A stretch of DNA of 64,000 bases from Zygaena filipendulae (GCA_907165275.2 OU015669.1:1758501-1822500); one strand, 5' to 3'. Shown: positions 45,299 through 58,308, counted from the first letter of the stretch. Notes: generated by a model from the letters alone, not told the origin. Made by a program: numbers and translations.

Positions 45299-45997
45299 CT
45301 AAGCTCGAGATATCGATATATCGACATCTAGGAACACCCTTGATCGACTTAGCCCATCGCTGCAATGGATTACCATTGGACTCTTATACCCATTAGGAAG
45401 CTCATTGGTTGCGGCATATTGACTGTACAATCTTGTCATGCTGATTAACTCAAAAAAGTCATCGCTTGAGGGCAAGATATCGACCCTTGGCCAGCTTGTG
45501 AATAAGAAGTGGTCGTCGAACAAGGAGCCTCCATCTTCGTGTGTCAGGAGTAGTTTCGTTTGTTCGAAGCTATAATATTTCGGTTGGACCATAATTGTTT
45601 CAACCTTCAGATTTCCACAGCAGAGCGTAGATCCTACTTCTGAGTTCCAATAGATAAGACCCTTCTCATTTCCATCAGGTTTATTCAGCATGACAATGAT
45701 CTCAGTTTGATGTTCCCAGATCATGTTCCAAAAGTTATGAATTGTTGCTTCAGAATCAGGAGTTTTTGTTCTGATGTATGCTTTAGGTTGCTGGAAGCCG
45801 TCGATGTAGCTCAAATCCTGGAACTTCTTTTCTTCCGAAAGAACTACACGCCTGTCTTCGAAGCATAGTCCTTCTGTTTCATGTCGTCCGTTTCCGAGGT
45901 CTCCAGAAAATATAAAGGAGTTGAAAGATCCTTCCATTTCTTCAATTATTGTTGCTGATTCTTCGCAATGCAGGGTTTGCGTATTATTAGAACCCAT
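45299..45997 (-). CDS. PTP type B, copy B4
   Basis: 232-residue frame like B3 with one private change, Asp for Val in the SLFVDHF stretch. Same signature and early stop. Confidence 0.85.
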   Translation of the reverse strand: MGSNNTQTLHCEESATIIEEMEGSFNSFIFSGDLGNGRHETEGLCFEDRRVVLSEEKKFQDLSYIDGFQQPKAYIRTKTPDSEATIHNFWNMIWEHQTEIIVMLNKPDGNEKGLIYWNSEVGSTLCCGNLKVETIMVQPKYYSFEQTKLLLTHEDGGSLFDDHFLFTSWPRVDILPSSDDFFELISMTRLYSQYAATNELPNGYKSPMVIHCSDGLSRSRVFLDVDISISRA

Positions 45998-46994
45998 TTT
46001 TAAACGTCGCTTAGAATTTGAAGTTCTTAAAAAACACGTGCGGATTCGGGCGCGTTACAAACTTGATTGACGCCCGAACATATCAACAATCCCTTTTTAC
46101 ATATCCCCCCTCTTCTATCAATATAAATCATCAACTACGTTGTCTAACGAATCAAACGACGTTTTTATTATCTTGAGACTGTGAATAACCAGTTTTTTCT
46201 TCGCTTTAGTTCTTAGAAACCATATCATACCTATTCAAAGCTGACCATTGTAAACGACATTAATATTTATGACATGTAAGCAATTAATTATTTATGTCAC
46301 GTACTCCATATCAAACAACCAATTGTAGACAATAATACATCAATTAGAATAGACGTCTCCATATTTTCAAAACTTCTGCAGTGATGAATACGCAGGCATA
46401 AAAATAATTGCTACAGATATCTATTATTATCTAGTAACTTCGGCTATATGAGTCTCCTTATGAAACTTTTGAAAACAAACCGACTTATGGCAGTCTAAAT
46501 TCCTATCCATTAATTCGTAACTCGCGCTATACGAGGATTCCCCGCGTAACACTAATCAACGTAATAGAGTAGGCGTAAATACGAGTAAGACACTAGAGGA
46601 AGCGCGAGTAACGCAAGGTTAAAGTTTTTAAAACACCTAAAGTTTTAATCAAAAAGTATAGTAAAGATCTATAATATTGGTGAGTGATAAGTCTGTGAAG
46701 AAATGATAACAAAGAAAGTTGCAGAATAAATTGTTATATTTTTATTAGATTTATAAAATAATTTTGACACATTTCTTACACAACTAGATTTCTATATCAA
46801 CTTATAGATAAAAAAAACTCTTAACTAGTCAAAAGATTATAATAAATAAATTTTAGGCCAACTTATTTTAACTGGACGGTTATAAGAGAAAAATTAAAAC
46901 TAAATATTGAAAAAATACATGAGAATTAATTACATAAAATCCATTATAAAATAAAGAGCAACAATTATTATTTTTACGTAAAAAAATTCAAATA
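45998..46994. other. B4-A4 spacer
   Basis: Same as the other B-A spacers; no gene seen. Confidence 0.6.
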
Positions 46995-47799
46995 CAGTCA
47001 AAACCGTTTACAGCGACATCGCTTACAACGACGAACCGGGTATAACGACGAAATTTCAAGGTCCCGTCTTAATACAATATAAAACCTGTAAACTTAAAAT
47101 TGTTTATAACGACATCACCTATAACGACAAATCGCTCATAACGACCATGGTTGAACCATCTTTTCGAAGAAAAATATCGTTTATAACGTCTAAGACATGC
47201 TTTTGCACTTGTATTTGTGTCTGTATTTGTTTTTCAATAATTATATTTATGACGTCACAAGTTTTTCAATAATTGAAAAAGACGATGTGTCTCTGGTACA
47301 GTTAGGAGAAACGCTCATGCCATCTTTGACAACTTTAGAGATAGACGATTTTATTGAGGTAGACAACGAGGTAGCTGTATGTTTGTCAATGAGTGATCGG
47401 AAAATTTTAGAAGATATTCAAAATCATGACACGATGGTTGAGAATTACGATGAACAAGAAAATGATGAACAATTTGTAATACCAACGTCAGTGGAGCACT
47501 AATTGCTATTACTGTAATACAAAAATTTGTGCTTGACAAAGAAGAATTAAGTTTAAGCAATAACAATGAAATATTGCATAGAATGTATTAACAAATTCAA
47601 AATTACTGCGTATAGTTTCAGTGTATTAAACAAATTAAAATGACAATGCAATTTTAGTTTGATAAATAGTTGTAATGTATTTTTTAATGCAATGAGAACG
47701 TTTTTGATTACTAATAATAGATATTGGTCATAACGACTATCGGCTATAACGACCATAATTCATCGGTCCCTTCAATGTCGTTATAAACGGTTTTCACTG
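46995..47799 (-). mobile_element. Pogo-like element at the end of A4
   Basis: 805 bp, TA-flanked, same codon as in the other A copies; groups with A3 by the TTAGAAGATATT variant. Confidence 0.9.
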
Positions 47800-48644
47800 T
47801 ACTCACTAAATGCTGAATAGCAGAAAACATAATGATTATCATACTGCAGGCAATCGTATCTTTGTTTTCTTAGTTGTGAAGCGATAGAGCGTATGCTTAC
47901 ATCACCAACTTTCTGATCTCTAGTTATCGATATGTCCAATGCACAGAAGACAATTGATCGATTTAGCCCATCACTGCAATGGACTACTACTGGACTCTTG
48001 TAGTTGTTGGGAAGCTTTTGCGCTGGCGCGTACTTATTGTTCATTCTTGTCTCCATGACTAAATTAAGGAAATCAGCACCTAAGGGCACCGAATTAATTT
48101 TCGACCAGTTCTTGTATAAGAAGTGGTTAACCAGTAGCGAACCCCCATCTTCGTGCGTGACGAGTAGTGCTGTAATCTCGAAACTTTGATGTAAATGTCG
48201 TACTTTAATTGTCTCTACGCTGAGCTTTCCACAATATAGCGTTGACCGCTCTTCCAATTTCCAATAGAGAACACCTTTCTCGTTTTGATCAGGTTTATTC
48301 AGCATGACAATGATCTCAGATTGTTGTTCCCAGACCATTTTCCAAAACTTATGGATTTCCTTCTCTGAATCAGGAGTCTTTGTTACAATATATGCTTTGA
48401 ATTGCTTGAAGCCGTCGATGTAGCTTGCATTTATCTTATCGCCGGATTCCTTTTCTTCCTTAAGAATTACGCGGTTGTGGTCGAAGCATAGTTCATCTGT
48501 TCCAGGAACGACAAAAGTTCCGTCCGCTTCCATCTTCATCATTAATTTGGCGTGTTCTTGGCGAATGAATTCATTAATTATTTTTTCGTCAATTATTGAT
48601 GTTAATTCTTGGGAATAGCGGGTTTTTGCCTTTTTAGAACTCAT
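47781..48644 (-). CDS. PTP type A, copy A4
   Basis: Intact 287-residue frame with the same protein sequence as A1. TATA box about 96 nt upstream. Last copy in the array, divergent from PTP G. Confidence 0.9.
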   Translation of the reverse strand: MSSKKAKTRYSQELTSIIDEKIINEFIRQEHAKLMMKMEADGTFVVPGTDELCFDHNRVILKEEKESGDKINASYIDGFKQFKAYIVTKTPDSEKEIHKFWKMVWEQQSEIIVMLNKPDQNEKGVLYWKLEERSTLYCGKLSVETIKVRHLHQSFEITALLVTHEDGGSLLVNHFLYKNWSKINSVPLGADFLNLVMETRMNNKYAPAQKLPNNYKSPVVVHCSDGLNRSIVFCALDISITRDQKVGDVSIRSIASQLRKQRYDCLQYDNHYVFCYSAFSEYSENRL

Positions 48645-48961
48645 TTTTAACGTTGATTAGAATGTAAAGTTCTCGAAGGACACGTGTGAATTTGGGCGCT
48701 TTAAAAACTTGATAGATGCCCGAACATATCAAGATACCGCTTTTATAGGTCGCCCCTCTTCTCTCAGTATGACTCATATGGTCTGTTCAAAGGATCAGAC
48801 AACATTAAATTATTATCCTGAAACTATAAAAAACCCGTTTTTTTGCGCTGTGTTTACCAAAAACTAAATTATACCTACTCAAAGCTCACCATTGTAACTG
48901 ACATCAATATTCATGATAACACAAATATAAACCGACCTCATCCCCACTCCGTATTCAGTCC

Positions 48962-48968
48962 TATATAA
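48962..48968 (+). promoter_or_regulatory. TATA box of PTP G
   Basis: TATATAA about 60 nt before the G start codon. Confidence 0.5.
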
Positions 48969-49397
48969 CCAATTGTAAAGAGCGGACGTCCACACATCGT
49001 CCAGACCGGAGTTATATTTTAGTAATCATGAATACCGATTTGTTTGCACCTCTTACAAATTTAGAATTTTTGACACGATCTACTCACCCGAAGTACACCG
49101 ACATCATAGCTGACGAGTACTCCCGCATTTGTCAAGAACCATTAAACGGAACTTACGAAAACTGGAAGAAGCCGAAGAACAAGAACAAAAATCTTTTTGG
49201 AAACATTCCATGCTGGGATGAGTCCCGCGTGGTTTTATACCAGACCAGCGATGGAGGAGACTTTATTAATGCTAACTACATAAGTGGATTTGAGCTACAG
49301 AGAAAGTTTATAGCAGCGGAACCACCGATAGCAAACACCGTAGGAAACTTCTGGACCATGATTTGGGAAGAAAACACACGTGTGATTGTTATGTTAA

Positions 49398-51920
49398 CCC
49401 TTTATGGCGCAAGGTCATTATTTATATTAAGTGTACTGAGACTAGGTTGCAAATAGGGATTTATTAATGGGAAAAATAATTAAAAAAATCTCATTACAAT
49501 ATAAGTATGTATTATTCCAAAAAAACTAGGTGTTGCAGGAATACAACATTGCTTCATTAATGCTAAAAATGTTAAAGAAAATTATGAAATATGAAAATTT
49601 TTAAAACAGTTATTTTGCTTATTGTAGCATAAGCTAACCCCACATTTTTCGCAAACTGTCTGCGTATAGCCTGTGCAGCCTGGAAATTTGCATCTCAATC
49701 TTTTATCCACCCAAACTGGCCAGTGCCCGTATTGGTCCAACCTCACATCTTTCGGAGGAACATGTTGAGCTGGACCTTTCTTCTTTTTTTCCTGAATAAG
49801 ACATTCAATATCACTTTTACGCTTTGTACGATTAACTGTCTTATATTTGCATAATGTCTCTGCTATAGCTACTCTAAATTCAGCAGAGTTGAGAGTTTTA
49901 CTGCTACCACCCTCTGCAGCCTTTATTCTTCGGTATAAAAGCCATAAATTACACATAGTCATGTCTAAAAAATGATAAAAAATTCGTAGATACCAACGTT
50001 TACTACGAAGTTTGATTTTATAGTGGCCCATCACAGAATCTAAAAGATCGACCCCACCCATATGTCGGTTATATTCTGCTACGACAAAAGGACGTTCAAC
50101 AGAAATGTATTGCTTTCCAGGCTTGTCCCACCTTCTTACTACAGATGTTGGGTGTTTTCCGGCGAAATTAGATGCCAGAGTGACAATTTTATTATCTCTC
50201 CAAGCTACTACAGCTACATCAACGCCATTGCAGTTACCGACCTGTTCTATTGAAGTACCGCGTGGTTCTTTTTTAAAATTTTTTTCATCTGGCAATTTGC
50301 AATTGGGAATTCGGTTTTTTCTTATGGTTCCTAAAGCCAAAATGCCGCGACTAGATAAGTATTCTATAAGTGGGATCGAAGTGTAATAATTATCGAAAAA
50401 CAGTCGATAGTTCTGATTGATAGGCGCATCGCGGGCAAGGCGAACTACCACATTAGATGATGCCCCTAACTGGAGCTCGCCGGCTGCGCATTTATTTTCC
50501 TGTCCACTATAAACTTCAAATTTATATCCATATCCAGATACACCACATATAACAAAAAGTTTAAATCCCCATTTATGGGGTTTGTCAGGTAAATATTGTT
50601 TCAGCACACTTCGAGCCTTTGTTGAACACATTTGTTCATCTACAGATAAATGCGCTTCATATGGAACTTTTTTGAAGTTGTGGTTGAGTGCTTCTATCAA
50701 TGGCCGGATTTTATATAATCGATCACAATCAACGTGGTCATATGGTAACATTTTACTATTATCATTGAAATGTAACATCTGCCTAAGTAATTCGAATCGT
50801 TTTGATGGCATTGTATTTTGAATCGGCGTAAAGCTAATATTTTCAGACCAATACATTTTTACATTTGGCATACGAACTATTGACATGTAATATATAATAC
50901 CAATAAATTGGCGTATTTCTTGACTAGTTACATTTACGGGTTTATTAGCATCTTTCTGGACAGAGTACAAATTAGTCTGGTCTCTTATGAGGTTGATAAT
51001 ATCTTCAGTAAATAAATATGAAAATACCTCAAATGGAGTGTCTAAACTAAGTATTTCTGGAGGTAAACGGTCAGATCCATGAAAACGTAGTTGGTCATCA
51101 TTTATATTCAGACTTTTCTTTTTCCATATGATATTTGTCCTAGGTACACGATTAGATGAACTTTGAGCTGCTGTAGAACTAGTACTGGGAGAAACGATGG
51201 AGGGACTTGGATCTGTTGCAGTACTACTGAACTGAGTATTTATGGATGTAGCTTCTAGGGTGGTGACCGCAGCCTGAACTTCATTTTGAAAGTCAGGTGG
51301 TTCATTTGGGTCCTCATCAGAACTTTCGTGCTCATTCGGCTCGAAATTATATGTTGGATCGGCGACATCATGGTCGTCAGAAAAATCTAAGCCATCTTCA
51401 CTGTCTTCCCATTCTCCTAGTATTTGTTCGAGCTCCTGAGTAGTCAAATTACGCAAATTACGATACATTTTGACCCTGAAAAAGAAATATCCCATATTCA
51501 AAAAAAACGGCAAAAAATCCATCACAAACGCGCAATGTTGCATTTATGCAACCAAACAAAATTAGTCCAAAAATTAAAAAAAATACTTGAATTATTTGCA
51601 AAAAAATATTATTGATTATGGAAATCTATCAACTTACCTTTTACTCACATCAATTTGAATAATCAAATATTAGTATTTCACCAATAAATCAATTTTCGAA
51701 AATAAGTTCAAAGAGAGGTAAACCGGTTTGTACACGTTCATCACTTGAATGGAAATATAATAAATGTGTCGCCATCTAGTTAGCCGATTTATTACTAAAT
51801 CGTAAGAATGGTTTGTTGCCGACGTACAATACCGAGTAAAGTCGATCTATCGGGTTTTGAAATAATTTTACATCTACTGGAATGGTGTGTTGCAGAAGTG
51901 CAACGTGGCTCCGTAAAGGG
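49398..51920 (-). mobile_element. piggyBac element (2523 bp) in PTP G
   Basis: TTAA flanks both sides (49394-49397 and 51921-51924). The inverted ends are CCCTTTATGGCGC and CCCTTTACGGAGC. The transposase frame is intact. Its insertion separates the VIVML strand of PTP G from the next segment. Confidence 0.93.
49582..51468 (-). CDS. piggyBac transposase
   Basis: About 628 residues from MYRNLRNLTTQEL; I prefer this Met because a polypyrimidine tract and CAG (splice acceptor) lie just upstream, making the longer frame partly intron. After an acidic N-terminus comes the DDE/D core with LSVDEQMC, LFFDNYYTSIPL and HMGGVDLLDSV holding the three aspartates. The C-terminal cysteine-rich domain (CKFPGC, CEKCGVSLC, NCFKNFH) binds the element ends. 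No internal stops, so possibly active. Confidence 0.94.
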   Translation of the reverse strand: MYRNLRNLTTQELEQILGEWEDSEDGLDFSDDHDVADPTYNFEPNEHESSDEDPNEPPDFQNEVQAAVTTLEATSINTQFSSTATDPSPSIVSPSTSSTAAQSSSNRVPRTNIIWKKKSLNINDDQLRFHGSDRLPPEILSLDTPFEVFSYLFTEDIINLIRDQTNLYSVQKDANKPVNVTSQEIRQFIGIIYYMSIVRMPNVKMYWSENISFTPIQNTMPSKRFELLRQMLHFNDNSKMLPYDHVDCDRLYKIRPLIEALNHNFKKVPYEAHLSVDEQMCSTKARSVLKQYLPDKPHKWGFKLFVICGVSGYGYKFEVYSGQENKCAAGELQLGASSNVVVRLARDAPINQNYRLFFDNYYTSIPLIEYLSSRGILALGTIRKNRIPNCKLPDEKNFKKEPRGTSIEQVGNCNGVDVAVVAWRDNKIVTLASNFAGKHPTSVVRRWDKPGKQYISVERPFVVAEYNRHMGGVDLLDSVMGHYKIKLRSKRWYLRIFYHFLDMTMCNLWLLYRRIKAAEGGSSKTLNSAEFRVAIAETLCKYKTVNRTKRKSDIECLIQEKKKKGPAQHVPPKDVRLDQYGHWPVWVDKRLRCKFPGCTGYTQTVCEKCGVSLCYNKQNNCFKNFHIS

Positions 51921-51983
51921 TTAAATGGTTCCGAAGAAGAAGCACAACATTCATATCCATATCTTTCTCCAAGTCAAACTGAG

Positions 51984-52329
51984 ATAATCTCAGGAGACTT
52001 CAAAATCAAACAGAAAGAGGAAAAGGACTACACCGAAACAGTATTAATTTTTCCATTACCTCGCGTTCTTTCGCTTCATCTTAGAAGGAAGCACTTATTA
52101 TCCCTCTACCCAAAAAATCCAATCCCTCATCTTTCAGCGACTACCGCCCTATTTCCATAATCTCAGGAGACTTCAAAATCAAACAGAAAGAGGAAAAGGA
52201 CTACACCGAAACAGTATTAATTTTTCCATTACCTCGCGTTCTTTCCCTTCATCTTAGAAGGAAGCACTTATTATCCCTCTACCCAAAAAATCCAATCCCT
52301 CATCTTTCAGCGACTACCGCCCTATTTCC
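51984..52329 (+). repeat. 173-bp tandem duplication across the PTP G/LINE junction
   Basis: 51984-52156 and 52157-52329 are the same sequence except one visible base (TTTCGC against TTTCCC). Each copy spans the end of the G fragment and the start of the LINE, so it arose after the LINE insertion. Confidence 0.92.
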
Positions 52330-52332
52330 ATA

Positions 52333-53968
52333 TTGCCTTTCCTGTCCAAAGTTTTGGAACGGTTAGTCCACTGGCAGTTGAACAGTTTCCTATCCTCAAA
52401 TGACCTTCACAACCCTTTCCAATCCGGTTTCCGTTCCGGTCATAGTACGGCTACTGCTCTAGTCAAGATTTCCGATGACATTCGTTATGGAATGGAAAAT
52501 CGGCAGTTGACTATCCTGACTCTGCTTGATTTTAGCAATGCGTTCAATACCGTAGATTTTGACATTCTACTTGGAGTGCTTGGCTCCCTCAACATTACTC
52601 AGGCGGCAATTGATTGGTTCCGTGGTTACTTGTGTGAGCGTCGACAGTGTGTCAAAGTAGATGATAATGTTTCTTCCTGGTGTGTTACAACTGCTGGTGT
52701 TCCGCAGGGTGGTGTGCTATCTCCTCTTCTTTTTTCTATCTTTATTAACTCCATAACTCATCATCTATCTTGTTCTTACCATTTGTACGCGGATGACTTG
52801 CAAATTTACACACAGGCATCCTTTAACGACCTTTCCCGGGCTGTCAACGCCATCAACTCGGATTTGGAACTCATCCTAAACTGGAGCACACGGTACGGCT
52901 TAAAAGTCAATCCCCACAAAACCCAGGCGATAATTATCGACAGTCCATCGTATATTTCTAGAATAGGCTAGTTTCCTGGGTAAAAAAATCAAAATTCTAT
53001 TTAGTCCGTCAGTGAGATAATAAAAAAATAAAAGACACGTATTTTTTGCTTTTTTAAAATAATGGAAATATGCATAGATAAAGCGCATTAAAGTTTAGGG
53101 TGGGGGACTCGTGATGTCACAGCTCGCTATAACGTGCGAACAAACTGTAGCGAGGCGTGACGTCATGTGAAATTTCGACTTGATATATCTCCGTTATTTT
53201 TTGGTTACATAAAAAATAAAAAAATACGTGTCCAATATTTTTTAATAATCTACAAAACGGACTAAAAAAGAAAATTTAGGAAACTAGCCTATTGACTTTA
53301 ATCGAATCCCTTCGGTCGTGTTTGATGGCACTTGCATCCCTTACAGCAGATCGGTCAGAAATCTTGGAGTGCATTTTGATTCAACACTTTCTTGGAGTCG
53401 TCAGATAGCTGAGATTAGTAGGAAAATATTTGCAGCGTCTGGATCATTACGACGTCTGCGAAATTTTCTGCCGACGGCCACCAGAACTGCGCTAGCACAG
53501 TCCCTCCTTCTTCCTATTCTAGATTATGCGGATACCTCTTATCCCGACTTAAGCAGTGTTTTACTTAACAAGCTAGAACGTCTCCAGAATTTTTGTATAA
53601 GGTTCATCTTTGGGCTGCGGAAATTCGACCACGTATCAGAATACCGCACCAAATTGAAATGGCTTCCTATTCGCCGTCGTCGGGACTTACATATCCTTTC
53701 TCTCTTGTACTCTGTGTTATTTATCCCTAAAACTCCTTTCTACCTCAAAGAACGTTTCCAATTCCTCTCTTCCTCCCATAGCCTCTCCCTTCGTTCATCC
53801 GATAACTTATGTCTTTCCTTACCTATCCATTCCTCTAAATTCTATGACTTTTCCTTCACTGTTCGAGCCGCACGGCTTTGGAATTCCCTACCTGTGCCTA
53901 TCAGGGCTGCTCGTTCGCTGGAAATATTCAGGGAGCTATTGAAGGAACACTATCTGACTTCTAGTTAG
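52333..53968 (+). pseudogene. Reverse transcriptase of the CR1-like LINE, MITE-interrupted
   Basis: Frames 52333-52971 and 53318-53968 are parts of one reverse transcriptase. The first has LSKVLERLVH, LLDFSNAFNTVDF, AGVPQGGVLSPLLF and the catalytic YHLYADDLQIY. The second is the C-terminal region (LERLQNFCIRFIFGL, LKWLPIRRRRDLHIL). A 330-bp MITE lies between them, so no active enzyme is made. Confidence 0.9.
52963..53292. mobile_element. 330-bp MITE inside the LINE
   Basis: Perfect inverted ends ATAGGCTAGTTTCCT and AGGAAACTAGCCTAT bound AT-rich noncoding sequence. The reverse transcriptase frame resumes directly after it. Confidence 0.75.
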
Positions 53969-54628
53969 CACATAAAATTCGTATTCTATTATAGTAGAAT
54001 TATGTATTGTTTATTGATTTAGTATACAATTATTTTACGTATAAGTATCTGTATGTTGTAAGTTTACGTAGTTTCTATTATTTCTCGTATCTATATATCA
54101 GTATTTATATATTTTATTATTATTGAAATTTATTATGCAGATATTAATGCCGCACTATCTACCTTTCTTTTTACATCTCTCTCTACCAGAGGAGGCTGCC
54201 TATGAAAAAATTGCTTTCAGCAATATAGGTCGCCTCGTTGTACGTATCCATATGTTTCTGTGTTTTGTAAATTTTGTGTCTTCTACTGTGTGTGCAATAA
54301 AGTATATTTGATTTGATTTGATTTGAGATTAATCATCACTCACTTACACACTGGACAGTCAAAGAGGGTAAACCATTTTAAATACCTACATTGGCCCGAG
54401 CCCCGAACACGCATTTCCCCATGAAGAAGATATTCTGAAGTTTTTGGAGATTATGAACAACAGAAATGCAGAATTTTTCAAAGAAGCAGAGGCGTATCAC
54501 CAACGGATGCCAGGTGCTATTGTTGTACATGGCAATGCTGGCATCAGAAGAACAGCGACGTTCTGCGCTATAGATAGCTGTCTTTACGAAACTGTAGTTA
54601 AGGAGACCGTATCGATACCATCAGTTTT

Positions 54629-55930
<1,302 letters not shown>

Positions 55931-56550
55931 TACGGCTAAGGACATAATTATTCTTAATAATTGTTATATCGCCCGATGGCATGTCGAATTTAAGTATAAG
56001 TAAAAATTAATAAAGGAATCTAGTCTTACTTTTTTTGTTTTTTTTAAGTCAATCCTTCATAAGCTTGGTATATGAGTCTCCTTATGAAACTTTTGAAAAC
56101 AAACCGACTCATGGTAGTCTAAAACCCTATCCATTAAAGTTTTTGAAACTCTTAAAGTTTCAATAAAAAAGTACAGTAAAGTTCTAATTAATAATTGGCA
56201 AATGAAAGGGTTATTAAGAAAGGATAACAAAAGAAGTTACATATTGAAGCCTTCATTTTATTAGATATTTAACAAAATTTTCACATGTTTATTACACAAC
56301 CATAGATTTCTACTTATAGATTAAAAACTCTTAACTAATAATTAGATTAACACAACTAAATCTTAAACTAACTTATCTAAAATTTAACTTCACTAGAAGG
56401 AAATTGAAGCTAAATATTGTTAACATAAATGCTGATAATTCGTTTGCGGTCCAATATAAACAGAGTATAAATTTATACGCGCGGTCGTTAACAATCTAGG
56501 TGATCTAAAGTGACCGTAAATGAATAAATAAAAAAAAAAATAACATTTGT
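55931..56550. other. H 3' UTR region
   Basis: From 56074 the sequence closely matches A/B flanks (TATGAGTCTCCTTATGAAAC) and then the shared PTP 3'-UTR block near 56270-56320, in antisense. No gene seen. The lost C-terminus of PTP G is not visible here. Confidence 0.5.
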
Positions 56551-57441
56551 TTACATATAAAACATACAATAGTAATATAAAAGCAAGTAACACATGCCAT
56601 AGTCGTTTGCGTCGTACAGACAATTATACCTTTCCTTTCTCAGATTCGATACTATAGAATACACATTTACCTTACCTCTCGTTGAAATCGATGTTATGCC
56701 GATGTCCACAGCACAGAAAACCATGGATCTCTGCAAGCCGTCGCTGCAGAGAACCACTACCGGGCTTTTATAGCCTTTTAAAGTCGTTGGTGTCACTGCC
56801 GATTTGTACAGACGTGCCATGAAGATTAGATCTAGCACGTCGCATTCGGAAGGCGAGACGTCTTGGCGCTGCCAGTTCTTGAATAAGAACTGGCTAACCT
56901 GCAACGTAGCTCCATCTTCATCTGTTATCAGCACTCTCATGATCTCAAAGCTTGGATGGTTCTGATGAGCTCTGAATTTCTTGATGCTCAGCTTTCCAAC
57001 TTGGAGCAATGACTCTTCATCCGAATTCCAAAACGAGGTGCCATACTGATTTTCTTCAGGTAGATCCAGCATTACAATGACTTCAGATCGGTGCTGCCAT
57101 ATCATTCTCCAAAAATTAGAGATTGTTGACTCTGAATCCGGAGTCCTTAGTGCGATGTATGCTTGAGGTTCCTTAAACCCGTCGATGTAGCTTGCGTTAG
57201 TAGGGATACATGATCCCGTTTCATCGGACAAAACAACACGGCTGTGTTCGAAGAGAAGCTCTTCTTCTTCCCGTTGGCTTCTTTGGAGGGTTCCAGTAGA
57301 TGCAGAAAAACGTAGAGTTCCACTCAGATCCATGTTCATGATTTCTTGGTGTTCATCGTAAATAATTGCAACTGCGTTTCTCTTCTCAACTAATTTTGAC
57401 AAGGCTTTAGGGCTTAGAGTTTTTGAATTAATACAACCCAT
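56551..57441 (-). CDS. PTP type H, Src-like acylation signal
   Basis: Intact 296-residue single-exon PTP. It begins MGCINSK, nearly identical to the dual myristoylation/palmitoylation signal of Src-family kinases, so a membrane location is likely. The PTP core is present (NASYIDGF at 82-89, FWRMIWQHRSEVIVML). The signature reads LCSDGLQRS: Cys232 and Arg238 remain but the histidine that lowers the cysteine pKa is Leu. The acid loop is NWQR. Catalysis is doubtful. The hydrophobic C-terminus (CYLLLYYYCMFYM) resembles the detached end of J, its closest relative here. Confidence 0.88.
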   Translation of the reverse strand: MGCINSKTLSPKALSKLVEKRNAVAIIYDEHQEIMNMDLSGTLRFSASTGTLQRSQREEEELLFEHSRVVLSDETGSCIPTNASYIDGFKEPQAYIALRTPDSESTISNFWRMIWQHRSEVIVMLDLPEENQYGTSFWNSDEESLLQVGKLSIKKFRAHQNHPSFEIMRVLITDEDGATLQVSQFLFKNWQRQDVSPSECDVLDLIFMARLYKSAVTPTTLKGYKSPVVVLCSDGLQRSMVFCAVDIGITSISTRGKVNVYSIVSNLRKERYNCLYDANDYGMCYLLLYYYCMFYM

Positions 57442-57533
57442 TTTGATACAGGATCAATTATTGACTTATGAAAAGTTTGGGTTGATTTGAGGACGTTTCA
57501 CAGTCGATTGAAGGATCGTTTTACAGGATTCGG

Positions 57534-57541
57534 TATTTATA
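57534..57541 (-). promoter_or_regulatory. TATA box of PTP H
   Basis: TATAAATA 93 nt before the H start codon. J has the same box at 61152-61159, 94 nt before its start. Confidence 0.65.
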
Positions 57542-57594
57542 GGATCCTTTTTTCCTGTAGATATGAAACATCGATGACGAATTTACCTAAGTTA

Positions 57595-58112
57595 GGTATT
57601 TGTTTCAATTTAAAATATATTTTTAATAATTTACCCGTTATTAGTTGTCATGGTATTATTTCAGGATAACGTCACTGGAAAACCTCATATTGATTAGGTT
57701 AAAATATCTTACCTACCATCATATATTGTTTCGAAAAGAATTTGCTAAATAATAGTATTGTTCAGATTTAAAACATATTTTTAATGAGTTACCTGTAGGT
57801 AGTTACCATGTTATTATTTCAGGATAACGTCACTGGAAAACCACATATTGATTAGGTTAAACTAAATTACCTGCTGTCACGTATTGTTTCAAAAAGAATT
57901 TGATAAATAATATTGTTGTTCCAATTTAAAATATATTTTTAATGAGTTACCTGTAGTTAGTTATCATATTATTGTTTCAGCATAACGTCACTGGAAAACC
58001 ACACATTGATTAGCTTAAACTAAATTACCTGCCGTCATGTACCTACTATTAAGAAAGGAATTTGATGAACAATATTGTCGTTTCAATTTAGAGTATATTT
58101 TTAATGAGCTCG
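57595..58112. repeat. Three-and-a-half copies of a 158-bp tandem repeat between H and I
   Basis: The word TCAGGATAACGTCACTGG (or a one-base variant) occurs at 57661, 57819 and 57977. Each unit continues with AAAACCACATATTGATTAG and AATATATTTTTAATGAGTTA. It fills the divergent H-I promoter region. Confidence 0.88.
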
Positions 58113-58206
58113 ACCGGTCATGTGCGTGTTTCAGTTTTATTTCGCGGGGAACGCCCGGATCAGTAAAAGTTAATGGATACGTATCCATACTTATAACAGA
58201 AGACCA

Positions 58207-58214
58207 TATAAATA
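58207..58214 (+). promoter_or_regulatory. TATA box of PTP I
   Basis: TATAAATA about 95 nt before the start codon at 58309. Confidence 0.65.
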
Positions 58215-58308
58215 GCGACTCAATCCACTATCTACTAAGTGTATCAGTGAAAGCTTTGGTGTTCAGGCGTCTTTATATCATCGAATCCAGAATTTCTTTT
58301 CTGCAATG

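Larger units (their letters stand above)
45173..48894 (-). repeat. Tandem B-A unit 4 (3722 bp)
   Basis: Last unit of the array. Beyond 48894 the sequence departs (CCATTGTAACTGACATC), probably the original, unduplicated flank. Confidence 0.9.
52046..54328 (+). mobile_element. CR1/jockey-like LINE, 5'-truncated, with TTTGA tail
   Basis: Begins inside the reverse transcriptase region and ends with TGTGCAATAAAGTATATTTG and three or four TTTGA repeats (54308-54328), a lepidopteran-style tail. It is further broken by a 330-bp MITE and by the 173-bp duplication. Confidence 0.85.
49028..54628 (+). pseudogene. PTP type G, broken by piggyBac and two LINEs
   Basis: Coding sequence survives at 49028-49397, 51921-about 52045 and about 54329-54628, each colinear with gene I. 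The first part has INANYISGF and FWTMIWEENTRVIVML; the last has the site VHGNAGIRRT. The catalytic cysteine is Gly there, so even before breakage this was a pseudophosphatase. piggyBac cut it at a TTAA, a CR1-like LINE then entered the second part, and another LINE removed or displaced the C-terminus. It shares MNTD at the N-terminus with I. Confidence 0.9.
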
